The notes beneath the pieces were generated by a model. The model did not search any database. It had not been told where the DNA came from and saw only the letters and a program-made list of their open reading frames with translations. This document shows positions 6,161 through 15,633 of a stretch of DNA of 63,007 nt, piece by piece (positions within the stretch are counted from its first letter, which is position 1; each line of letters starts with the position of its first letter). The DNA is from Gammaproteobacteria bacterium (lineage in GTDB: Bacteria > Pseudomonadota > Gammaproteobacteria > Pseudomonadales > Cellvibrionaceae), in contig JAGKWO010000025.1 of the NCBI GenBank assembly GCA_021151835.1, positions 1-63,007 of the forward strand. The letters run 5' to 3'. Made by a program: the position numbers and the translations under genes.

Positions 6161-8734
6161 TTAGAACAACTTACCCAAATTGATCAGTTGGGTTTCGCCA
6201 CTATGATCATTAACACCGTCGTTGTCGGTCACAATATAAACATCGCCATTAGCCATCAGGGCAGTGCCTTCCACTTTTTCCAACAATGTGCCTTTGGTTG
6301 AAGCTAATACCGGTTTGATATCTTTAATCAAGGTTTTGGTAATGGTTTGACCATCAGTCACTGTTTGCAAATTAATTTTATACAAACGTTTGATGGATGC
6401 ATCCGGGCCGCCACGGTTATCGCGTTCCAGCACCATAAACTCACCGTTACCAATGGAGGTAATTTCAGATAATCCTACCCAGCCGCCAGCGTATTGGGAG
6501 CTGTATGCATCCAATGGATAAAACACAAATTTCCAGGTTTTGTTGGCGAGATCATAAATACCGATACGCGGATTTGGCTCACCACTCCACGCACGCTGGA
6601 ACGCGAGATACAAACTATTGTTATATTCCGCAATGCCTTCAAAACCGTTGTTGGTTTGCAATGCGTTTACTGTTGCAGGTAAACCGATAACGGATTGGAT
6701 TACACCCTGAGCATCGGTTTTGAAAATCAGGTTGCTGGATTTTGCATCCGCCGCTGCGCCGGAACCTTCCGAGGCGATCCAGAAACCGCCATCCGATGCT
6801 TGCGCCAAACCTTCAGGATCCAGGTTAACTGACTTATCCGCATTGATCATTGCCGCTAATTCAGCATTGGAGAAACTGGGCAAATCAGCATTGATACCTG
6901 ACGTTGCAAAGACATTGTTGGTGTCCATAATTTTCGTTTCGCCAACAATCAATGCCGGTTTGTTGCTGACATCCAGGGTGAAAATACGATTTTGACCAAA
7001 GAAACTATCTTCAATTGAATACAATGTTTTTGGATGGGTTGCATCGGCAGACAATGCAGAAAGCGCGCTCCAGGGAATCGGGCTTCCATTGGCGCGATTA
7101 ACGGATTGTACCGTTGGATATTGCTGCGGCTGTGTGTTGTAGGAGTACAAATTAATGCCGGCGCGAATCGCAACGTTACGCACATCACTTTCAGATGCAA
7201 CCGCTAACAGGTTGCGCGCTGGAATGGCTAAACCGCCTTCCGGTGCAGCACTGGCCGGCAATACTTGTTTGAATACCGGCTTTTTCGGATCAGCAAGGTC
7301 ATACACAAAGACCAGGCTGGAGCGTTCGGAATTTACAAACAGGAAACGTTCGTTACCGAAAATGCCCAACTCAATATTTTCCGGCTCATTCCCTTTTGCA
7401 TCGGAGCGGCGGTCCTGGTAATGACCGAAGCGAATGGTTAAATCATCCAGCTCGGTACCGGAATCCCACACGACTTCCCCCAAGGTATTGAAAATAGTAA
7501 ATCCGCGCGTACCGCCATTTAAATCGCCTTCGTTGGCGGTGGCGAAATACTCGTTGTTAATCCAGGACACACCATCCGGCTCACGTAAACGACCGTTTTG
7601 CACTTCAACAGGTTTAATTACGGCGGGGCGATCATCAGTTAAATCGACGTTCACCAAATCAACTGTGCCCGCGCTGAAATGACGAACAATTGCACCGGTG
7701 GCGAGGTTCACCAATGCGATGTGATTATTTTCTTGCAGTGTCACTACAGCGATGTTGTCAGAATTAATATCAACAAATTCCGGCTCAGGGTCAGCCGGGT
7801 AAAGTGTTGCGATTCCGGTTAAATCAACATTGCGCGTCGTCCATGCAGTTGGTGCTGCTGCGGTTAAATCGACAATTACTAATTTTCCCGCAGGTAATTG
7901 CGGCGGCAGGCCGCCATTCAAACTTTCATCGCGCTCGTTTTCGATAACAACCAGCGCATATTTTCCATCCGGGCTTACTGCAACGGAATCGGGTTGGCCA
8001 CCCAGGTCGATGTTGTGGATAACCGCTTTGGTGGCGATATCCACAATCGCCAACTTGCCCGATACGTTAACAAAATCCGCCGACGTATTTACTGCAACCA
8101 ACGCATTAACGCCTTTTACTGCAATGGAAGTCGGTTCGCCGCCCATTGCCAGAACACCGCTAGGTTTGGGCTGTGATGGATTAACAATATCAATAAAACC
8201 GATTTGCTTTTTCAGCGCGTCGGTATAAACGAGGGTCATACCATCTGCACTGGCAGCCACAATTTCGGCGGCGGTTTCATCGCTGGTATTACAGGTTGCA
8301 TTGATCTGCATGCAACTTTGCAACGTAGCAATACGATTAAAATTCAATTGGGTATTGATGACACTTTTATCGCATTGATACGTGGTTTGCGAAACTTCGG
8401 TGGCTTGCAACGTATTGTCATTGTTAGCATCCACACCGCTTTCTATTTTCACACCACCTTTAAAACATTGGGCATTACCGGCAGCGAGAACAATTTGGTT
8501 GATCAAACTTTTTGCACCATTCGTGCCGTTGGTTCCATCAGTGCCATTTGTACCGTTGGTACCATTAGTCCCGTTACTTCCACTGGGCCCGGTTGCACCC
8601 GCACTGCCATTGGTACCATTCAGGCCGTCTTTTCCATTAACACCATCTTTTCCGTCATCACCACCGCAAGCTGCCATGAACAATGGCAACGAAGCCATAA
8701 CCATGAGCGACAGCATTTTTTTTGTAAATCGCAT
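6161..8734 (-). CDS. Phytase/esterase-like beta-propeller lipoprotein with collagen-like repeat
   Basis: An 857-residue outer-membrane or surface lipoprotein. The signal peptide ends in a lipobox with Cys23 (FMAAC). A run of 17 Gly-x-y triplets (residues 25-75, many Gly-Thr-Asn) resembles bacterial collagen-like linkers. Next come a short Cys-containing domain (QCFKGGVKIESGVDANND) and a YVTN/LVIVD-type beta-propeller (about 110-520). The C-terminal third matches the esterase-like-activity-of-phytase domain (NLDPEGLAQASDGGFWIASE). It may act on phosphate esters or polysaccharide-linked esters; no catalytic proof is visible. The ATG at 8734 has an SD (AAAGGA) and gives the signal peptide. Confidence 0.85.
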   Translation of the reverse strand: MRFTKKMLSLMVMASLPLFMAACGGDDGKDGVNGKDGLNGTNGSAGATGPSGSNGTNGTNGTNGTDGTNGTNGAKSLINQIVLAAGNAQCFKGGVKIESGVDANNDNTLQATEVSQTTYQCDKSVINTQLNFNRIATLQSCMQINATCNTSDETAAEIVAASADGMTLVYTDALKKQIGFIDIVNPSQPKPSGVLAMGGEPTSIAVKGVNALVAVNTSADFVNVSGKLAIVDIATKAVIHNIDLGGQPDSVAVSPDGKYALVVIENERDESLNGGLPPQLPAGKLVIVDLTAAAPTAWTTRNVDLTGIATLYPADPEPEFVDINSDNIAVVTLQENNHIALVNLATGAIVRHFSAGTVDLVNVDLTDDRPAVIKPVEVQNGRLREPDGVSWINNEYFATANEGDLNGGTRGFTIFNTLGEVVWDSGTELDDLTIRFGHYQDRRSDAKGNEPENIELGIFGNERFLFVNSERSSLVFVYDLADPKKPVFKQVLPASAAPEGGLAIPARNLLAVASESDVRNVAIRAGINLYSYNTQPQQYPTVQSVNRANGSPIPWSALSALSADATHPKTLYSIEDSFFGQNRIFTLDVSNKPALIVGETKIMDTNNVFATSGINADLPSFSNAELAAMINADKSVNLDPEGLAQASDGGFWIASEGSGAAADAKSSNLIFKTDAQGVIQSVIGLPATVNALQTNNGFEGIAEYNNSLYLAFQRAWSGEPNPRIGIYDLANKTWKFVFYPLDAYSSQYAGGWVGLSEITSIGNGEFMVLERDNRGGPDASIKRLYKINLQTVTDGQTITKTLIKDIKPVLASTKGTLLEKVEGTALMANGDVYIVTDNDGVNDHSGETQLINLGKLF

Positions 8735-8925
8735 GAGGTTTTTCCTTTTTAAAAGGTTGATTAAGAAGACATCGGGCGGCAAGCATGGTGAGGTTTTATG
8801 ACGGGATGATTGCTAATTAATGAAGCTTTAATGACAGCAAAAATGCAGGAATCCATTGAGTAGCCGATAACCAACCACTATCCTTGCGCACAACATACAT
8901 TTACACACAACACGAAGGCCTCGTT

Positions 8926-9855
8926 ATGAAAGCAGTAGTGATTAATGAATATGGCAATAACGATGTAGTGAAGCTGGCAGAAAAAGAAATTCCGCAGCCG
9001 GCTGCCAATGAAATCCTGGTAAAAGTACATACCGCTGGAGTGAATCCCGTTGATTGGCGAATTCGCAGCGGTGCTGGTGTGCGTTTTGGATTAACGCTAC
9101 CCATTCCGCTCGGCAGTGAAATTGCCGGGACCATCGAAAAGCTCGGCGATGGCGTTACCGGTTTTACGGTAGGCGATGCAGTGTATGGAAAAATTCGCAC
9201 CGGTGGTTTTGCTGAATACGCCATCGCCCGCACAGAAGATTTGGCTCATAAACCACAACGGCTGGATTTTATCCACGCTGCTGCAATCCCCCTCGCTGCG
9301 TTAACGGCATGGCAAGGCATGTTTGATTTGGCAAAGCTCACCACTGGGCAACGGATTTTAATTACCGGCGCATCCGGCGGCGTAGGTTCGCTGGCAGTAC
9401 AAATCGCCAAAGCAAAAGGGGCTTATGTGATTGGTACGGCGTCAGGTCGCAATGAAGATTTTGTTAAACAACTCGGGGCCGATGAGTTTATCGATTATTC
9501 CCGTCAAAATATTGCAGCGGTTGTTAACGATGTTGATGCAGTATTTGATACCGTGGGTGGGGAAACTTATTTGCAGGCATTCAACACATTGAAAGCCGGT
9601 GGTTATTTAGTCACTGCTGTGGACTTTCCCACTGAGGATCAAATCAAAACCTACGGCGATCATCTCGCCCGCGTGTTTTGCAAATCCGACCCGGAAGATT
9701 TAGCAGCGATTAGTGCGTTGGTAGATAACGGTCAACTAATCCCCCACATTGCTACCGTTTTGCCACTGGATGAGGTAAAACAGGCTTTGGACCTATCGGA
9801 AACACGGCGCACACGCGGGAAAATAGTATTGCAAATAGCGGCTGACTCTCACTAA
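8926..9855 (+). CDS. NADPH-dependent quinone oxidoreductase-like MDR protein
   Basis: A 309-residue zinc-free medium-chain dehydrogenase/reductase. The GroES-like N-terminal half includes HTAGVNPVDWRIRSGAG. The Rossmann half carries the nucleotide-binding LITGASGGVGSLAVQIAKAKG, with the family's Ala/Gly-rich loop, and AGGYLVTAV. Such enzymes reduce quinones or enones with NADPH; the substrate here is unknown. The ATG at 8926 follows GAAGG at good spacing and begins MKAVVINEYG as in the family. It is divergent from the lipoprotein gene and probably monocistronic, with a weak hairpin terminator after it. Confidence 0.88.
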   Translation: MKAVVINEYGNNDVVKLAEKEIPQPAANEILVKVHTAGVNPVDWRIRSGAGVRFGLTLPIPLGSEIAGTIEKLGDGVTGFTVGDAVYGKIRTGGFAEYAIARTEDLAHKPQRLDFIHAAAIPLAALTAWQGMFDLAKLTTGQRILITGASGGVGSLAVQIAKAKGAYVIGTASGRNEDFVKQLGADEFIDYSRQNIAAVVNDVDAVFDTVGGETYLQAFNTLKAGGYLVTAVDFPTEDQIKTYGDHLARVFCKSDPEDLAAISALVDNGQLIPHIATVLPLDEVKQALDLSETRRTRGKIVLQIAADSH

Positions 9856-9896
9856 TTAACGGCTACGCCAGGTTTTTGTTCTTGGCTCGATAGCGT

Positions 9897-9923
9897 AAAC
9901 CCGCGTAAAATATGCGGGTTTAT
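9897..9923 (+). terminator. Probable terminator after the MDR oxidoreductase gene
   Basis: An 8-bp perfect stem (9897-9904 with 9914-9921, AAACCCGC/GCGGGTTT) has a 9-base loop and only a short T run. It separates the oxidoreductase gene from the FAD-enzyme gene downstream. Confidence 0.5.
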
Positions 9924-9961
9924 TCACCCCTTTGCCGGAAAGTCACTGGCCAGGAGCTTTT

Positions 9962-11590
9962 ATGATCCGCATTAATGAACTCCAGCTACCGCTGGATCAC
10001 CCCGCTGGCGACTTGCGTAACGCCATCGTCAAACGCCTGAAAATCAACGATACCGACTTACTCAATTTCACGGTCTTTAAACGCAGCTATGATGCGCGCA
10101 AAAAAAACAGCGAGATTACCTTTGTTTATATCATCGACTTGCAAGCGAACAATGAAGAAAAAATTCTCAGCCGTTTTGCCGATGATAAAAATATTCGCCC
10201 GGCACCTGATACTAATTATTACCCGGTTGCACACGCGCCGGAACATTTAACCGAACGCCCGCTCGTAATCGGATTTGGTCCCTGCGGTTTATTCGCTGCA
10301 CTCACGCTTGCGCAAATGGGTTTCAAACCCATCGTGCTGGAACGTGGCAAGGATGTTCGTCGCCGCACCAAAGATACCTGGGCATTGTGGCGTAATAAAG
10401 TGTTGACACCGGAATCCAATGTGCAATTTGGTGAAGGTGGTGCAGGTTTATTTTCTGATGGAAAATTATATAGCCAGATTAAAGATCCAAAATTCTATGG
10501 CCGCAAAGTCATGCATGAATTTGTGCGGGCCGGTGCACCGGAAGAAATTATGTATGTGAGTAAACCTCACATAGGCACTTTCCGTTTAACCGGTGTTGTT
10601 GCGGCCATGCGTGAAGAAATTAAAACACTTGGCGGTGAAGTGCGTTTTGAAAATAAAGTAACTGATTTTATTATCGAAAACGGTCGCATCCAGGGCGTTA
10701 CCCTGGCGGATGGGCAAGAGTTGCGCAGCCGTTATGTAGTGCTCGCACTCGGGCACAGCTCGCGCGATACCTTTCGAAAATTGCATGAACGCGGTGTATT
10801 TATCGAAGCCAAACCATTCGCGGTGGGCTTTCGTATCGAACATCCGCAATCCATTATTGACCATACGCGCCTCGGCAAATATGCGGGACACCCTGAACTC
10901 GGTGCAGCGGATTACAAACTGGTTTATCACGCAAAAAATGGCCGCGCGGTGTACAGTTTTTGTATGTGTCCCGGTGGTACTGTCGTTGCGGCAACCTCGG
11001 AACCGGAACGTGTTGTAACTAATGGCATGAGCCAATATTCACGCAATGAACGCAATGCCAACGCGGGAATTGTTGTGGGGATTAACCCGGAAGAGGATTT
11101 CCCGGGTGGCCCGCTCGCCGGTGTGGAATTACAAGAGAAACTGGAATCCTATGCCTACATATTGGGCGGCAAAGATTACTGCGCACCTGGTCAGCTCGTT
11201 GGTGATTTTATCCGCGGCAAGCCGTCCACTGCATTGGGTGAAGTCGAGCCTTCCTACAAACCCGGCGTGCTGCTGGGAGATTTGACCCCATCATTACCCG
11301 GTTATGTAATCGAGGCTATTCGCGAAGCCCTGCCGGAATTTGGCAAACAAATTCGCGGGTTTGATCGCAACGATGCAATCCTCACCGGTATCGAAACACG
11401 TACCTCTTCACCCGTGCGTATTACCCGCGATCACGACTCCTTGCAAAGTCTGAATACGCGCGGCCTTTACCCTGCGGGCGAAGGCGCAGGTTATGCAGGG
11501 GGAATTTTGTCTGCTGGTGTAGACGGAATTAAAGTCGCAGAAGCAGTCGCCAAAGCGATGCTGGAAGACCTGACTGCCGTACACATGTGA
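9962..11590 (+). CDS. NAD(P)/FAD-dependent oxidoreductase (COG2509-like)
   Basis: A 542-residue flavoprotein with an N-terminal 90-residue domain, then a dinucleotide-binding GFGPCGLFAALTLAQMG near residue 100. The family-typical VQFGEGGAGLFSDGKLYSQ follows, and a C-terminal FAD motif near GLYPAGEGAGYAGG. It belongs to the uncharacterised FAD-dependent dehydrogenases conserved in many bacteria; the substrate is unknown. The ATG at 9962 has an AGGAG six bases upstream. The next gene begins 20 bases downstream, so it likely shares a transcript with the RNA methyltransferase and hydrolase genes. Confidence 0.9.
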   Translation: MIRINELQLPLDHPAGDLRNAIVKRLKINDTDLLNFTVFKRSYDARKKNSEITFVYIIDLQANNEEKILSRFADDKNIRPAPDTNYYPVAHAPEHLTERPLVIGFGPCGLFAALTLAQMGFKPIVLERGKDVRRRTKDTWALWRNKVLTPESNVQFGEGGAGLFSDGKLYSQIKDPKFYGRKVMHEFVRAGAPEEIMYVSKPHIGTFRLTGVVAAMREEIKTLGGEVRFENKVTDFIIENGRIQGVTLADGQELRSRYVVLALGHSSRDTFRKLHERGVFIEAKPFAVGFRIEHPQSIIDHTRLGKYAGHPELGAADYKLVYHAKNGRAVYSFCMCPGGTVVAATSEPERVVTNGMSQYSRNERNANAGIVVGINPEEDFPGGPLAGVELQEKLESYAYILGGKDYCAPGQLVGDFIRGKPSTALGEVEPSYKPGVLLGDLTPSLPGYVIEAIREALPEFGKQIRGFDRNDAILTGIETRTSSPVRITRDHDSLQSLNTRGLYPAGEGAGYAGGILSAGVDGIKVAEAVAKAMLEDLTAVHM

Positions 11591-11609
11591 CCATTACAAG
11601 CGGATATTT

Positions 11610-12335
11610 ATGAAACTTGACGATATTAAAAAGCTGCATCAAAAAAAATACCGTACAGAGTTTGGTCATTTTTTAGTGGAAGGCGAGCATCTGGTGCTGG
11701 AACTGGAAAAAGCTGCACTGAACAATCCGGCATTAAAAAATTGTGATCTTTATGTCACCGAATCGTTTAAGGATTTTCCCAGTGTGTTTAAAAAACATCT
11801 GGTCAGTGAAAAACACATGGCGCAGTTGTCTGACACCAAATCACCGCAAGGAATCATTGCAGTAGCGCCGCTGGTAACGGCAAATAACGCGGCATCAACG
11901 AATGAAAAAATAATTTATCTTTATGAAGTACAAGATCCGGGTAACCTGGGAACCATTTTGCGCAGCCTCGCCTGGTTCGGTAATTTCCGTTGCTTGCTTA
12001 GCCCCGGTTCGGTAGATCCTTATAATCCAAAGGTCGTTCGCTCCAGTATGGGGGCAATTTTTCATGTGCCAATGGAATTGGATGTGCCTCTGGAATCCAT
12101 AAGAACCCGTTTCAAATCCATTGCCATTCTGGATATGCAAGGGTTGCCGCTGAGTGATGCCACATTCAAAAAAGCTGATTGTTATTTGTTTGGTAATGAA
12201 GCACGGGGAGTCCCGCGCGAATATCTCCAAACGATGAATGTGCAACCATTTACCATTCGTGGCAGCGGTGCTATTGAATCGTTAAACCTCGCCTCCGCAG
12301 TAAATATATGTGTATACGAATTGGAGCGGTCATGA
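11610..12335 (+). CDS. TrmH/SpoU-family RNA 2'-O-methyltransferase
   Basis: A 241-residue SPOUT-class methyltransferase with a short N-terminal substrate-binding part (RTEFGHFLVEGEHLVLE). The knotted catalytic domain shows the three family motifs: NLGTILRSLAWFG, LFGNEARGV and ESLNLASAVNICVYE. It should methylate a ribose in rRNA or tRNA; the site cannot be told from sequence. Its stop overlaps the next gene's start (ATGA), and it follows the FAD-enzyme gene by 19 bases. Confidence 0.9.
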   Translation: MKLDDIKKLHQKKYRTEFGHFLVEGEHLVLELEKAALNNPALKNCDLYVTESFKDFPSVFKKHLVSEKHMAQLSDTKSPQGIIAVAPLVTANNAASTNEKIIYLYEVQDPGNLGTILRSLAWFGNFRCLLSPGSVDPYNPKVVRSSMGAIFHVPMELDVPLESIRTRFKSIAILDMQGLPLSDATFKKADCYLFGNEARGVPREYLQTMNVQPFTIRGSGAIESLNLASAVNICVYELERS

Positions 12336-13786
12336 AGTGCAATTTATTTATTGTTCTGATTTTTATTGCCTGCATACAAACAGCGAATGCGAGCTTTTTG
12401 GATAAAGTCGGTAATGTTATCGATACTGTCTTTGCATCCACAGCAACAGAAACCAAACCCGAATTAATTAATGCAATTACAGCCGAACATAAATTACCCG
12501 GTCACTGGCGCAGCTATTGGTTAAATGAGCCGAAATTTGGCAATCGTATTTTTCTAGCCGATAGCGGAAAAATAACCGCCCCTGTTGTGATGTTAATCCA
12601 CGGTCTGGGCCAAAATGGTTTACGTGATTGGCTACCGCTGGTTCCCGAGCTGGAAAAACACTATCGCGTAATCATGATCGACCTGCCCGGCTTTGCCAAT
12701 TCACCCAGCCCCAAAGCAAAATTATCGCCATCAAATTATGCTGACTTGCTGCATTTTATTAAACCTTATTTCAGCAATGCCCCAATTCGGGTTGTCGGCC
12801 ACTCTATGGGTGGTGCGGTAACATTGCGCTACGCCCAGCGCTACCCGGATGATGTTGAACAAATCGCACTTATTGATGCTGCCGGGATTTTGCAACGCAC
12901 TGCGTTTGTAAAACACAGTGCTACAGACAGAATTCCTGTTGATCAGGAAGCCATGCCCAATGCTTTGTTAACCTATGCGGTCGGCCTACAAAATTTTAGC
13001 AATAATTTGATTGAAAAATTATTGCGCCTGCCAGACCCGACATCGTTACTGGGAAAAAGTGAAATCGCCTGGGGTACCACCCTGCAAAGCTATCCAAATA
13101 TCAACGCAGCATTAAGCCTCACAGAGGAGGATTTTTCTTCTGCAATATTTGAACAAAGCAAACCGGTTGCCATTCTGTGGGGAGGGAAAGATTTAGTAGC
13201 GCCACTGCGCACCGGGCAGTTACTAAAGGCAAATCTGGCACTGAGCGAATTAACGGTTATTACAGAAGCGGGTCACGTTCCGATGGCGACCCACACCAAA
13301 GAAGTCGTGCAATGGTTGCTACCGGCATTAAGCAACTCGTCACAATCGTCACAATCGTCACAACAATCAAGTACAACGGCTCCAAACACCAAGCCGGAAA
13401 ATTATGATTGTAGTGGCTCTACCGGTGACATATTGCGCGGTGAATACCGGCGTATTTCATTAAATGGATGCCAAGGTATATTGCTCGACGGCGTCACAGC
13501 GAACGAATTGGTTGCTACAGATTCTGCTGTTGAAATCCAGAACGCAAAATTTACCAGCATTGATGCTGCGTTAACCCTTACCAACTCTGTTGTCATGATG
13601 ACCGGAGGATCGATAACCGGCACCGTAAATCTTGATAAGGCGCGAATCGATTTTGCCGGTGTGAATTTAATAAAGGACACACCATTTATCGTAAAACAAA
13701 GATCGCGGCTTGTAATGTCAGTTAGCCGCGCGGGGAAAAACCGTTATCTACACCAGGATAAGCAAATGGAAAATACGCTGTGGTGA
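12332..13786 (+). CDS. Secreted alpha/beta hydrolase with a C-terminal beta-rich domain
   Basis: A 484-residue exported protein. A signal peptide (ending near QTANA) is followed by an alpha/beta hydrolase domain with the oxyanion region LIHGLGQNG, nucleophile Ser in VGHSMGGAV, Asp in WGGKDLVAP and His in EAGHVPMA. A Ser/Gln-rich linker encoded by a 9-base tandem repeat joins a roughly 130-residue tail of short beta strands (SAVEIQNAKFTSIDAALTL and on) that looks like a small parallel beta-helix. The tail is not a usual part of this fold and may bind a polymer or surface. The ATG at 12332 has GGAG six bases upstream and overlaps the previous stop. Substrate unknown. Confidence 0.85.
   Translation: MKCNLFIVLIFIACIQTANASFLDKVGNVIDTVFASTATETKPELINAITAEHKLPGHWRSYWLNEPKFGNRIFLADSGKITAPVVMLIHGLGQNGLRDWLPLVPELEKHYRVIMIDLPGFANSPSPKAKLSPSNYADLLHFIKPYFSNAPIRVVGHSMGGAVTLRYAQRYPDDVEQIALIDAAGILQRTAFVKHSATDRIPVDQEAMPNALLTYAVGLQNFSNNLIEKLLRLPDPTSLLGKSEIAWGTTLQSYPNINAALSLTEEDFSSAIFEQSKPVAILWGGKDLVAPLRTGQLLKANLALSELTVITEAGHVPMATHTKEVVQWLLPALSNSSQSSQSSQQSSTTAPNTKPENYDCSGSTGDILRGEYRRISLNGCQGILLDGVTANELVATDSAVEIQNAKFTSIDAALTLTNSVVMMTGGSITGTVNLDKARIDFAGVNLIKDTPFIVKQRSRLVMSVSRAGKNRYLHQDKQMENTLW
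13338..13364 (+). repeat. Three 9-bp tandem repeats inside the hydrolase linker
   Basis: Units at 13338-13346, 13347-13355 and 13356-13364 (CGTCACAAT, the last differing in one base) encode the Ser-Gln-Ser linker. In-frame repeats of this kind can change linker length by slippage without breaking the frame. Confidence 0.8.
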
Positions 13787-14136
13787 AAGTAAACCGGCCG
13801 ACGATTTTCAAATCCAAAATAGCTATTAACCAATGAATTGATTGACTCATTAACAATTAATTATCAATAGCCAACATATTGAAGCCAATTGTCGCAAAAT
13901 CGAATACAGCGGCATATTAAAAGCAGGTGCAGCTTCGCAACTAATAGAAAATCGCAAAAATAAACAACCGGAAAAAACTAATAAGCATAAAGTATCCTGG
14001 TTATTAGCTGAATACTCTTTCACAAGCCCACCTTAAAAACTGGCATCCAAAGAAATGAGGAGCATGGTAAGCATATGCTGCACCAGGCTCCTATTTTCTA
14101 GTTCAAATTTTCAAGGGGCTATTTAAGCTGACAATA
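13787..14136. other. Gene-free stretch between convergent genes
   Basis: About 350 AT-rich bases between the 3' ends of the hydrolase and spoVR genes. I see no gene and no convincing terminator. There are several near-palindromic AATTGATT/AATTATCAAT segments at 13835-13870. Confidence 0.5.
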
Positions 14137-15633
14137 TCAGGATGATTGTTGCGGACAATGGAAGCTCTGTTTGATTTCGCTACCATCTACTGAATGCAGG
14201 TGTACATCAAAACCCCAAAGACGATGCAAGTGCTTTAACACCTCGGGAGTGGAATCACCTAGCGGCCTGCGATTATGCATATAGTGATACAAGGTTAATG
14301 AGCGATCCCCTCGCACCTCTACGTTATACACCTGAATATTAGGTTCACGATTACCCAAATTGTATTGACCTGCAAGATTCTCGCGTAGTTTGCGGAAACC
14401 TCGCTCATTGTGGATAGCATCAACACGAATTTTATCTTCTTCATCATTATCGACGATGCTAAAGAGTTTTAAGTCGCGCATAACCTTGGGAGATAAAAAT
14501 TGTAAAATAAAACTTTCATCTTTGAAATTTTTCATAGCGAATTGCAACGTTTCTTTCCAGTTCGAACCGGCGATTTCAGGAAACCATGCGCGATCTTCAT
14601 CTGTGGGGTTTTCGCAAATACGACGAATATCACTCATCATTGCAAAACCCAGGGTATAGGGATTAATTCCACTAAAATACGGGCTGTCATAAGCAGGCTG
14701 TGCAACCACACTGGTATGGGATTGTAAAAACTCCAGCATAAAACCATCCGTCACATAGCCACGTTCATGTAACTCATTAAGCAAGGTGTAATGCCAGAAA
14801 GTAGCCCAACCTTCATTCATTACCTGGGTTTGCCGTTGTGGATAAAAATATTGGGCAATTTTACGCACGATCCTGATAACTTCACGTTGCCACGGCTCCA
14901 ATAAAGGCGAATTTTTTTCCAAAAAATACAGGATATTTTCTTGCGGTTCCGGAGGGAAACGCGGGGCATTTTTTTGCGCACCGGCGGCAGCTGATTTGGG
15001 GATAGTGCGCCATAGGTCATTCACATGCTTTTGCAAATACTCTGCGCGCTCACTTTGGCGACGCTCTTCTTCCTGTGCTGAAATGGGATAAGGGCGTTTA
15101 TACCTGTCTACACCGTAATTCATTAGTGCGTGACAGGAATCAAGGGTATCTTCCACCGCGCTAATTCCATAACGCTCCTCACACTTACTGATGTAATTTT
15201 TTGCAAACACCAGATAATCAATAATAGAACTGGCATCAGTCCAGGTACGGAATAAATAGTTGCCCTTAAAAAAAGAATTGTGGCCATAACACGCATGGGC
15301 GATCACCAGCGTTTGCATTGTCATGGTGTTCTCTTCCATTAAATAGGCAATACACGGATTTGAATTAATCACAATTTCATACGCAAGCCCCATCTGCCCA
15401 CGTTTGTAGGAGTGCTCGGTACTGAGCAATTGCTTACCATAAGACCAGTGGCTATAACCAATAGGCATCCCCACTGAGGAATAAGCATCCATCATTTGTT
15501 CGGAGCTGATAACTTCAATTTGATTCGGATAGGTATCAAGGCCGAATTCTGCAGCCAAATCCCCCAGCACTTTATCCACATCCTGAATCAAATCAAAATT
15601 CCACTCGGAGGTGGTAAATAATGGTTTTTTCAT
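14137..15633 (-). CDS. SpoVR family protein (YcgB-like)
   Basis: A 498-residue cytoplasmic protein of the SpoVR family, which is needed for spore cortex formation in Bacillus. In Proteobacteria it is a stress/stationary-phase gene of unknown activity, functionally linked to prkA and yeaH. The family signatures are clear: SHWSYGKQLLSTEHSYKRG, HACYGHNSFFKGNYLF, NEGWATFWHYTLLNELHERG, and a C-terminal VEVRGDRSLTLYHYMHNRRP. It is the last gene of prkA-yeaH-spoVR and overlaps yeaH by four bases. Confidence 0.95.
   Translation of the reverse strand: MKKPLFTTSEWNFDLIQDVDKVLGDLAAEFGLDTYPNQIEVISSEQMMDAYSSVGMPIGYSHWSYGKQLLSTEHSYKRGQMGLAYEIVINSNPCIAYLMEENTMTMQTLVIAHACYGHNSFFKGNYLFRTWTDASSIIDYLVFAKNYISKCEERYGISAVEDTLDSCHALMNYGVDRYKRPYPISAQEEERRQSERAEYLQKHVNDLWRTIPKSAAAGAQKNAPRFPPEPQENILYFLEKNSPLLEPWQREVIRIVRKIAQYFYPQRQTQVMNEGWATFWHYTLLNELHERGYVTDGFMLEFLQSHTSVVAQPAYDSPYFSGINPYTLGFAMMSDIRRICENPTDEDRAWFPEIAGSNWKETLQFAMKNFKDESFILQFLSPKVMRDLKLFSIVDNDEEDKIRVDAIHNERGFRKLRENLAGQYNLGNREPNIQVYNVEVRGDRSLTLYHYMHNRRPLGDSTPEVLKHLHRLWGFDVHLHSVDGSEIKQSFHCPQQSS

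Noticed and set aside
8204..8801. Plus-strand frames with Gly/Val/Pro repeats
   Set aside because: They are the antisense of the collagen-like triplets of the lipoprotein gene.
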